In this document: positions 6,625 through 13,457 of the stretch, in pieces
Layout: the number at the start of each line of letters is the position of its first letter
Numbering within the stretch: position 1 is the stretch's first letter
NCBI GenBank assembly: GCA_035500455.1
Contig: DATJXG010000220.1
Span: forward strand, 1-16,555
DNA length: 16,555 bases
From: DATJXG01 sp035500455
GTDB taxonomy: Bacteria; Acidobacteriota; Terriglobia; Terriglobales; Acidobacteriaceae
Direction of reading: 5' to 3'
Made by a program: the position numbers and the translations under genes
Notes under the pieces: generated by a model
The model's input: the letters and a program-made list of their open reading frames with translations, nothing else
Told to the model about the DNA's origin: nothing
The model's database searches: none

Positions 6625-8081
6625 CGGGTCCCAGTCTCCGTGCCGATCGCGGCCGTCGCGAGTTGGGCCGCCGCCACTATCCGGTTGTGAGCGCCCGCAA
6701 GCATTCCGATCGTAATCGGCAGCATGATGATCAGGTTGAAAAAGCACAGCCACGCAGCCGCGTCAAACAACTGCAACGCCGCCAGCGATAGCATGAGATA
6801 GAGGAGAACACAAAACGCGCGGTAGAAATTGACCGGCTGCGGTTCTTCAAGCGGACGATCGCGCATGTAGTAGTTGAAATCGACAGCCAGGCCGGGCAGC
6901 ACGCGCCATAGCCAATACAGGTCAAAGACAGGAATGAACAGATATCCTACCGCCTTGTCTGCAGCCGTCCTCGCGGTGTTCCCGGGAAAGGCGGACCACG
7001 CCTGGTACAAAACCTTCAGGAAGACACCCGCTGCCAGAACCACCGACAGGATGAACATCAACCCCAGAAGCTCTTTGGCCTGCCCCAGAAATGGCACCCA
7101 AAGCAGGCTGGCGAACACTCCCGCCAGAACGTGCCCCGTGACGGAGATGCGTCTCGCAGGCGCCGAGGGCTGCGGAGGATTGATCAGAGGCTCAGGCTTC
7201 TTCAGCAGATCATCGTGCGGAAGAACCGCGTCCGGTCTCTGCAACTCCACCCCTTCCATCGCCCGCGCAAACGATCCGCAGCCGGGAAAGCGGTCCTGCG
7301 GGTTGGGCGCCAGGGAGGTGAGCACAATGCGCTCCAGGCGGGGCGAAATCTGGGAGTTGAATTGTCGCGGAGGAATGGGGGTCTCGTGCACTCGCCGGGC
7401 AAGCGTGGCGTACTGCGCTTCCTCCGAGTTGTCACTCGTGGGAAAGGGCTGGCGTCCGGTCAGCATCTCGTACAGCACGCAGCCAAAGCTGTACACGTCG
7501 CTCAGGTGAGTAACTTCGAGCGGCGTCTGAATCTGCTCCGGACTCATGTAACAGCGGGTGCCCATGACCTGATTGTAAGTAGTAAGGCGAGGGCGCCCCA
7601 GGGCGAGGGCAATTCCGAAATCGCCCAGGAATGCGCGGTCGCCCTCGAGCAGAATGTTGGAAGGCTTCACATCGCGGTGAACGATCAGGCGCTGGTGGGC
7701 ATAATCCAGGGCGGGCAGAATCTGGCGGGCGATCTTCAATGCTTCGGGAATCGGCAGGGGATTCCACCCCTGCTTCTCCAGCCGGTCCTCGAGCGATCCG
7801 CCGGAGATGTATTGCATCACCAGGTAGAAGTCGTCGTTCTGCTCGAAGAAATCGAGGATGGGAACGATCGCGGGATGCTTCAGCAACTGATGTTCGCCGC
7901 CCTCACGCAGAAAACGCGCCCGCAGCCGGGGATCCTCACCGGCCAGGGAGGAGATCGTCTTCAGGGCAACGATGGTTCCGTCGCGGTCCTGCGCCCGCCA
8001 GACTTCGCTCATCTTGGTGCGGCCGATCAAGTCGATTAACTGGTAGGAGCTGAGCCGCACGCCGCTGGCCAGGGCATTCAT
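6621..8081 (-). CDS. Ser/Thr protein kinase with polytopic membrane domain
   Basis: A 486-residue Hanks-type kinase distinct from the two paralogues. The kinase domain (about 13-278) has Lys41 in VALK, HRDVKPSN (Asp137), GDFG (Asp154), and GTRCYMSPEQ. The Gly loop is unusual: IGRTKMSEV (19-27) keeps only the first glycine of GxGxxG. After a Pro-rich linker (about 296-311) there are several hydrophobic segments (about 314-333, 339-360, 377-395, 420-437, 441-462), including a conserved-looking GYLFIPVFDLYWLWRV motif seen in small bacterial membrane domains of unknown function. The start ATG overlaps the vWA-FHA stop (ATGA at 8081-8078), and the stop overlaps the PP2C start (ATGA at 6624-6621). 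This middle position in a coupled triad makes the vWA-FHA protein and the PP2C its likely partners. Confidence 0.93.
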   Translation of the reverse strand: MNALASGVRLSSYQLIDLIGRTKMSEVWRAQDRDGTIVALKTISSLAGEDPRLRARFLREGGEHQLLKHPAIVPILDFFEQNDDFYLVMQYISGGSLEDRLEKQGWNPLPIPEALKIARQILPALDYAHQRLIVHRDVKPSNILLEGDRAFLGDFGIALALGRPRLTTYNQVMGTRCYMSPEQIQTPLEVTHLSDVYSFGCVLYEMLTGRQPFPTSDNSEEAQYATLARRVHETPIPPRQFNSQISPRLERIVLTSLAPNPQDRFPGCGSFARAMEGVELQRPDAVLPHDDLLKKPEPLINPPQPSAPARRISVTGHVLAGVFASLLWVPFLGQAKELLGLMFILSVVLAAGVFLKVLYQAWSAFPGNTARTAADKAVGYLFIPVFDLYWLWRVLPGLAVDFNYYMRDRPLEEPQPVNFYRAFCVLLYLMLSLAALQLFDAAAWLCFFNLIIMLPITIGMLAGAHNRIVAAAQLATAAIGTETGTR

Positions 8082-9691
8082 GAGCTATGCCCCTCCCGAT
8101 CCGCGAGCTGAAGACAAAACGTATGCTGGCCCACCCGAATTCGATCTCCCGGCCGCAACAGGCGCTTGGTTTCGTTCAGCAGTTCCCCGTTCACCCGCGT
8201 TCCGTTGGTGGAATGGTGGTCGTAAATACCCAGCACGTCGTGGTCGAAGACCAGGCAGGCGTGGTTGCCGGAAACTGTGGGATCGTCCGCAATTTGCAGA
8301 TGATTGCTATCGAGAGCGCCGATCCAGTACTCGATTTCATCCACCGGAAACTTCTTGCCCGCGGCCAGCCCCTCTTCGCACAGAAGCCACGCTGCCGGGC
8401 GTTCCTTGGTGGGCTTGGGAAACCGCGCCATGAGCTGGGTCTTGATCTTTGCCGGAGCGGGAGGGGGAGGGGGAGCGGGAGCGGGAGCGGGCGCGGGCGC
8501 GGGCGGTTCTTGCGGTGGCATCTCCACTTTGCGAGGCTTGAGAGGAGCGGGAAGAGGCTCACCCGAAAGCGGCCGGGCTGAAACCCGAACCGGTGGCGGT
8601 GGAATAGGTGCGGGTGCAGGCGCAGGAGCCGCAACAGGCGGGCTCACCAGCACGGGAGCGCTGCGGCGGCGTCCGCGCGCCATAAGAATCACAAGCAACA
8701 GGATGAGCAGCAGGGCTGCCGCGCCGCCGCCGATCCAAAGCCAGCGGTTCTTGTGCAGTGGCACCGGCATGCGGGGAACCGCCGCCGTCACGTCTGCCGC
8801 CGATTCGGTTCCTTCGTGCTTCCACGTCACCAGAAAATGATGGGGAGCGCCATCTCCCGGCAGGTCGTCCATGCGAAAGGTCGCTACCGGAATCGCTTTC
8901 AGGCGATCAATCCCGCTGCCTACCAGGTTCTCCAGTTCCGTAGTGCTCCTAGCTTCGCGGAACAAGCCGCCGGTTTCCTCGGCAAGACGCTGCAAGCCCT
9001 GCAGATAAACAGGATTGGAGCGGGTGATGCCAATCGCATCGACCACGATTCGGTGCTGATGGGCGGCCGCGATGACTTCCTCTTCGGAGTGCAGAGAACC
9101 CTCGTCGTGGCCATCCGAAATCACGATGATGCGCTGCGAGAGCGGGGAGTCCTCAAAATGCCCGGCGGCTTCGAGCAGCGCATCCCACAAACGCGTCAGC
9201 TTGCCGCGCGCAGCCAGGCCATCCAGCGCGCCACGAACCTTGTCGCGGGAGTCTTCCCAGGTGGCGTCCCAGCGGCTATCGTCGGCGATGGTTTGAATGG
9301 CGATCTTGTCGTGCGGCCCAGCATCGTTCACGAATTTCCCCAGGCCGGTGCGAACCGCGTTCAGCGGCCCACCCTTCATACTGCCGCTGACATCAAGCGC
9401 CACTGAAACGGCTATGCCGTAATTGGTGGAAGCCAGAGTCTGCACCCGGCTGGCGGTCACTGGCGAACCGTTGTCGGCTTTGACACGAAATGCTTCCGGC
9501 TTCAGCAGTTCCGGGCTGGTGGAGGGCGGAACTTCGACCTGAATCTGCAAGTCGGGATACTGCGGATACACCCCCGCTTCCTGCCCCCGGGTGTAAACCG
9601 GGCCGGCGTAGATCGGCGCCGCCGGGGCGTCGGCAGCCCGGGCAGCAGTGAGCAGGCCGGCGAACATCAACGAAATGGAGAGTATACGCAT
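8078..9691 (-). CDS. Exported vWA domain protein with transmembrane span and cytoplasmic FHA domain
   Basis: A 537-residue protein that could link an outside binding event to inside phospho-signalling. A signal peptide (about 1-19, ending ARA) precedes a region of about 80 residues and a von Willebrand A domain (about 92-265). The vWA domain has the metal-site motif DVSGS (100-104), a Thr166 candidate and ISDGHD (Asp193). One span (about 317-337) is followed by Arg-rich residues, giving an outside-N, inside-C orientation. A long Ala/Pro linker (about 345-415) leads to an FHA domain (about 433-530) with WIGALDSN, SGNH (474-477) and HHSTNGT (492-498). The residue after Gly that is normally the pThr-binding Arg is Ala459, so phosphopeptide binding may be weak or lost. 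The start lies seven bases after the M48 gene stop, without a strong ribosome site, so coupling is likely. Confidence 0.92.
   Translation of the reverse strand: MRILSISLMFAGLLTAARAADAPAAPIYAGPVYTRGQEAGVYPQYPDLQIQVEVPPSTSPELLKPEAFRVKADNGSPVTASRVQTLASTNYGIAVSVALDVSGSMKGGPLNAVRTGLGKFVNDAGPHDKIAIQTIADDSRWDATWEDSRDKVRGALDGLAARGKLTRLWDALLEAAGHFEDSPLSQRIIVISDGHDEGSLHSEEEVIAAAHQHRIVVDAIGITRSNPVYLQGLQRLAEETGGLFREARSTTELENLVGSGIDRLKAIPVATFRMDDLPGDGAPHHFLVTWKHEGTESAADVTAAVPRMPVPLHKNRWLWIGGGAAALLLILLLVILMARGRRRSAPVLVSPPVAAPAPAPAPIPPPPVRVSARPLSGEPLPAPLKPRKVEMPPQEPPAPAPAPAPAPPPPPAPAKIKTQLMARFPKPTKERPAAWLLCEEGLAAGKKFPVDEIEYWIGALDSNHLQIADDPTVSGNHACLVFDHDVLGIYDHHSTNGTRVNGELLNETKRLLRPGDRIRVGQHTFCLQLADREGHSS
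8454..8506. repeat. Hexanucleotide low-complexity tract coding Ala-Pro repeats
   Basis: Runs of gggagc, gggcgc and gggggа-like hexamers on the plus strand code for the Pro/Ala dipeptide linker of the vWA-FHA protein (residues about 396-413) on the minus strand. Such tracts change length by slippage without shifting the frame, so linker length may vary between strains. Confidence 0.6.
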
Positions 9692-9698
9692 CGGACCG

Positions 9699-10577
9699 CT
9701 ATCGTTTCTCCGGCTTGGGGGCCGGAGGCATGAGCCGCAAGGTTCCCTTCATTTCACGGAATTGCGCGGACTGCACGACTTCGGGCGCCGTGATCTTGAC
9801 GGTCGTCATTTCTTTCCGGATCGCTTCTGCGCGGTCCGCCGATGCGGGGTGGTCCGACAGCATGACGTCTATGGAAGTGCGGTTTCTCTCGCTCTGCTCC
9901 AGGCGAGAGAAGAACCTCAGCAGTCCCACCGGGTTCCAGCCCGCGCGCAGCATCTCGTAAAAGCCCAGCATATCCGCTTCCGACTCGTTCTCCCGGCTGT
10001 ACCTCAGTTGCGCCAGCATGACGACGGGGCCGCCAAGCGCCTCGATGATCCTCGAAATGACCTGGTTGTTGCGCAGAACGTTTTGCTTGACCTTGTCGTA
10101 GAGGTTCCGCGCCATGAACGTCAGGACCAACTGGTTTGTGGTGTGGCGGGCGACGACGTGCCCGACCTCGTGGGCCATGGCGCCGACCATTTCGTTCTCA
10201 TCTTCCACATATTCAAGGAGTCCGCGCTGGATATAAAGAAAGCCACCCGGAATCGCGCTGGCGTTGACCACCGCGCTGTTCACCACTTTGACCTGGTAAG
10301 GCCAGCGGGGGCGCTGGGAGGCATCGCCGAGTTTGCGAATGATGTGATTGAGATAGGCGTCGATCGCAGGATTGTGCAGAATCTGCACTTTCTTTTCATA
10401 CTCTTCGGAAAACCTTCGCCCCAGGGCGATCTCTTCTTCCGGAGTAAGCGTGTTATAAGGCTCGTCCTTGACGTGAGGTTCAACCGCGTGCAGCAGGGCG
10501 GGCGACAGGAATGCAGCGCCACCTACAAATCCTGCCATCCCCATGAATTTGCGGCGGCTCCACGGTCTGATCTCCAC
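9699..10577 (-). CDS. M48-family zinc metallopeptidase with Tat-type signal sequence
   Basis: A 292-residue peptidase probably exported across the cytoplasmic membrane. The N-terminus has a twin-arginine motif (SRRKFM, residues 7-12), a hydrophobic stretch (13-29) and a possible cleavage site after LLHA (31). The M48 core contains the zinc-binding HEVGH (136-140), and the third-ligand Glu lies in the SRENESEAD motif (about Glu200). It lacks TPR repeats, unlike BepA-type homologues. The GTG start is chosen because GAGGGGGG lies five bases before it and because it places the RR motif near the N-terminus. An ATG 84 bases upstream (10661) would add 28 residues and run into the divergent promoter region. 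It leads the minus-strand run, seven bases before the vWA-FHA gene. Its substrate is unknown: protein quality control or processing of an exported partner are options. Confidence 0.9.
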   Translation of the reverse strand: MEIRPWSRRKFMGMAGFVGGAAFLSPALLHAVEPHVKDEPYNTLTPEEEIALGRRFSEEYEKKVQILHNPAIDAYLNHIIRKLGDASQRPRWPYQVKVVNSAVVNASAIPGGFLYIQRGLLEYVEDENEMVGAMAHEVGHVVARHTTNQLVLTFMARNLYDKVKQNVLRNNQVISRIIEALGGPVVMLAQLRYSRENESEADMLGFYEMLRAGWNPVGLLRFFSRLEQSERNRTSIDVMLSDHPASADRAEAIRKEMTTVKITAPEVVQSAQFREMKGTLRLMPPAPKPEKR

Positions 10578-10582
10578 GATTT

Positions 10583-10590
10583 CCCCCCTC
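10583..10590 (-). promoter_or_regulatory. Ribosome binding site supporting the GTG start of the M48 gene
   Basis: Read on the minus strand, GAGGGGGG is followed by AAATC and then GTG at 10577-10575. The spacing and strength favour this start over the ATG at 10661, which has only a distant GGAG. Confidence 0.6.
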
Positions 10591-10696
10591 TTCAATGTAG
10601 TAAGCGCAATCCTCGGCGGGTTCTGCTCAAAAACGCGTCCATGATAGAGCAGCCCCGGCATTTTTCAACAGTTTTCACTCCACTTTTGTGATTCTG

Positions 10697-10705
10697 TGCT
10701 AGGAT
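10697..10705 (+). promoter_or_regulatory. Possible extended -10 promoter for the FHA-ABC gene
   Basis: TGC followed by TAGGAT fits an extended -10 pattern 24 bases before the ATG at 10730. TTTTCA at 10672-10677 is the best -35 candidate but is 22 bases away, so the match is weak. No clear Shine-Dalgarno lies between it and the ATG, so the mRNA leader may be very short. Confidence 0.25.
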
Positions 10706-10729
10706 TCCACAGTTTTTCTTCCCTGGCTT

Positions 10730-13405
10730 ATGTCGGACCCTGTGCCTGCTCCAAATGCCACCTGGACCGTAGGAAGTGCACCCGATTGCGATCTGGTTGT
10801 AAACCAACCGTATGTCTCGGGGAAACATTGCCGCCTGAGCCTGCACGGGGATCAGTATGTGCTTGAGGACCTTGGATCGACCAACGGCACATTCGTAAAC
10901 GGTTATCGCCTGGAACCGCACGAACCGGTGTATGTCTCCACTGGAGATCAACTGACCCTCGGCCAAAGCCTTCCCATGCCCTGGCCGAGCACATCGCAGC
11001 CGTCGACCTCCCAGCCTTCCGGATCCCAGCCGGCCATGCGTTCCGCGCCCGGGCAGGTGTTCAACATCGGCCGCGCTCCCGAATGTGAAATCCGCCTGGA
11101 CTATCCGATGATTTCCTGGAACCACGCGCGCATTACGCACAGCGGCAGGGAATGGATCATCGAGGACCTGAATTCCACCAACGGAACCGCCCTCAACCAG
11201 ATCAGCAATAAAATCAAGCGGGCAACTCTTGAACCAACGGATGAGATCTACTTAGGCTCTTACAAGCTATCGGCCAGCCGCATTCTGCGGGAGAGAAACT
11301 TCACGCAGGGCGAGGGCGCATTCGAGCGAGTGCGCTTCGAGGGAGATCGCATGGTGTTGGGTCGCGACCCCTCCTGCGGCTATCCCCTTGAATACCCGAT
11401 GATTTCCTGGCATCACGCCGCCCTGGAGCGCGCCGCCGACGGAATTTACGTAGAAGATCTGGGATCGCGCAACGGCACCTATGTGAACGGGGTGCGCATC
11501 AGCGGCAAAACGCTGGTCCGGCCGGGCCAGGAGATCGGGCTGGGAAGCTTCCGGTTTCAGCTCCTGGAAGATGGGGCGCTGGCTAAGCGCGAGTACACCG
11601 GCAACGTCACCATTGAGGTGGCTTCGGTCGCCGTCAATGCTCCGAACGGTGACCGCCTGCTGGATTCGGTGTCGCTCACGATATTTCCTTCGGAGCTGGT
11701 GGCTCTGATGGGGCCGGCGGGAGCCGGAAAGACGACTTTCCTCAAGGCGATCAACGGCTACACGCCCCCGGCGGCGGGAAGAGTTCTGTTCAACGGCGCC
11801 GATCTTTACCAGTTTTATGACCGCTTCCGCCTGCAAATGAGCTACGTCCCTCAGGATGACATCGTCCATCCACAGTTGACCGTGCGGGAAGCGCTTTATT
11901 TCAGCGCCAAGCTGCGCACCGATCTGAGGGATAGCGAAATCGAGCAGCGCATCGACAAAGTACTGAATAATTTGGGGATCCAGGACAAGAAGAACACTGT
12001 GATCGGCTCGCCCGAACGCAAGGTGCTCTCCGGCGGACAGCGCAAGCGGGTGAATATTGCCATGGAGCTGATCGCCGCAGCGCCGGTGATCTTTCTCGAC
12101 GAACCAACCTCGGGATTGTCTTCCTACGACGCGGAGAACGTGGTTCAAGTATTGAAGAAGCTTTCCTCCGAAGGCAACACCATTATTACGACCATTCACC
12201 AGCCCAGCCTCGACATTTTCAAGCAGTTCGACAGCCTGATCATGATTTCCCGCGACCGCGGCGGCTGTGGGGCGCTCGCCTTTTTCGGCCCGGCTTATCC
12301 CAGTTCGATTGAGTTTTTTGATCCCAGCTCGGCCCAGGCCGCTCATAGCCAACCGGGAAAAGAACTTAGCCCCGAGATGCTCCTCAGCGGCCTGGCCAAA
12401 AAACCCACCGCGGACTGGGTAACCACTTATGGCCGCTCGAGTTACAAGAAGCTGTTCGTGGATGACCGCTCGGGCAAAGTACCTTCCGTGCCGAACCCGG
12501 CCAAGGCCGCTACCGTTCGCAAACTCGGATTAGGCCAGTGGTGGACTCTGGTGCGGCGCAATGTGCTTCTGAAAGTGCGCGACCGGGCGCAGGCGCTCAT
12601 CTTGTTGGTGCAGGCGCCGCTTTTTGGCGTTCTGGTCGGGGCGGTTTTTGGATCGCTCACGTACAAGGAAATCGGGAAGTGGGGCGATGTGTTGAAGCAT
12701 GCCATCGGAATCGAATTTCTGATGGTCGTCGCCGCGATCTGGTTTGGGTGCAACAACGTGGCTCGAGACATTGTGGGCGAGTGGACGGTGTTCCAGCGCG
12801 AGCGCATGGTCAGCTTAAAGCTTCCGTCGTATGTCTTTTCCAAAGTTGCAGTTGCCGCGGTTCTTTGCTTCTTTCAGTGCCTCACTCTGTTGGGCATCGT
12901 CTATTTCATGTGCCATTTGAAGGGAGACTTTCTCGCCACTCTTGGGATTCTCTACTTGTCCTCGCTCGTGGGAGTGGCATTGGGCCTTTGCGTCTCGGCG
13001 CGTGCCTCCACTACGGAAGCCGCTATCGCCATGCTGCCTCTGATCCTGCTTCCTATCATCGCGTTGGGCGGGGGACTCACGCCTCCGGCAGCCATGGACA
13101 AGCCGATGCCGCAAATCGCGAAGATCTTCCCCTCCCGGTGGGCCCTGGAGGCGAATCTGCTGCTGGAAGCCGAACAGCACAAGCACGGCGATTCGGTCGA
13201 GGGTGACCCGGAGCAAAACGGCTGCGATCTGGCCGAAGTGCAGTTCCCGAAACCTAACTCAGACTGCTTGAATCCGGCGCCTTCTCCGACCGACAAGGAC
13301 GCGCACCGCACTCCCTTACGCACTTCATTTGCCGTCCTCGGAGGTATGCTGGTGTTCTGGACCGGCATCGCCCTTGTTTTCCTGAAGATGCGGGACATTC
13401 AATAA
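10730..13405 (+). CDS. ABC-2 type transporter (ABCG-like half-transporter) with three N-terminal FHA domains
   Basis: An 891-residue membrane exporter, probably controlled by threonine phosphorylation. FHA1 (about 1-80) has STNGT (50-54) but Ser16 in place of the pThr-contacting Arg. FHA2 (about 105-182) keeps Arg115, Ser129 and His132. FHA3 (about 198-280) keeps Arg212, Ser226 and His229. The ATPase domain (about 294-540) has Walker A GPAGAGKTT (328-336), the signature LSGGQRKR (433-440), Walker B VIFLDEPT (453-460) and the H-loop His490. Six membrane spans follow (about 620-641, 660-676, 700-728, 735-757, 763-784, 865-886). An extracytoplasmic loop (about 810-862) with Cys832 and Cys846 lies before the last span. 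Rv1747 of Mycobacterium tuberculosis has the same order with two FHA domains and is phosphorylated by PknF. A TAG at 10700 closes the frame upstream, so the start is firm. The cargo is unknown. Confidence 0.95.
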   Translation: MSDPVPAPNATWTVGSAPDCDLVVNQPYVSGKHCRLSLHGDQYVLEDLGSTNGTFVNGYRLEPHEPVYVSTGDQLTLGQSLPMPWPSTSQPSTSQPSGSQPAMRSAPGQVFNIGRAPECEIRLDYPMISWNHARITHSGREWIIEDLNSTNGTALNQISNKIKRATLEPTDEIYLGSYKLSASRILRERNFTQGEGAFERVRFEGDRMVLGRDPSCGYPLEYPMISWHHAALERAADGIYVEDLGSRNGTYVNGVRISGKTLVRPGQEIGLGSFRFQLLEDGALAKREYTGNVTIEVASVAVNAPNGDRLLDSVSLTIFPSELVALMGPAGAGKTTFLKAINGYTPPAAGRVLFNGADLYQFYDRFRLQMSYVPQDDIVHPQLTVREALYFSAKLRTDLRDSEIEQRIDKVLNNLGIQDKKNTVIGSPERKVLSGGQRKRVNIAMELIAAAPVIFLDEPTSGLSSYDAENVVQVLKKLSSEGNTIITTIHQPSLDIFKQFDSLIMISRDRGGCGALAFFGPAYPSSIEFFDPSSAQAAHSQPGKELSPEMLLSGLAKKPTADWVTTYGRSSYKKLFVDDRSGKVPSVPNPAKAATVRKLGLGQWWTLVRRNVLLKVRDRAQALILLVQAPLFGVLVGAVFGSLTYKEIGKWGDVLKHAIGIEFLMVVAAIWFGCNNVARDIVGEWTVFQRERMVSLKLPSYVFSKVAVAAVLCFFQCLTLLGIVYFMCHLKGDFLATLGILYLSSLVGVALGLCVSARASTTEAAIAMLPLILLPIIALGGGLTPPAAMDKPMPQIAKIFPSRWALEANLLLEAEQHKHGDSVEGDPEQNGCDLAEVQFPKPNSDCLNPAPSPTDKDAHRTPLRTSFAVLGGMLVFWTGIALVFLKMRDIQ

Positions 13406-13457
13406 ATCTGCGGAAATTTGAGCAGACCGGGCAGGAAAATACGCTTACTCACTTAGG

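Noticed and set aside
6625..6753. Upstream extension of the PP2C gene by 43 codons
   Set aside because: It overlaps the coupled kinase, has no PP2C likeness, and ignores the ATGA junction at 6624-6621.
5158..9691. Assignment of the triad to a tellurite-resistance (Ter) system
   Set aside because: No TerD, TerC, TerB or TerA-type gene is visible, and the vWA protein is exported and fused to FHA. Only the general kinase/PP2C/vWA composition is shared.
9648..10691. Plus-strand open frame of 347 codons opposite the M48 gene
   Set aside because: No family features; the minus strand has HEVGH and a full peptidase core.
11267..12352. Minus-strand open frame of 361 codons opposite the FHA-ABC gene
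   Set aside because: It lies opposite intact FHA3, Walker A, signature and Walker B motifs, and has low-complexity shadow composition.
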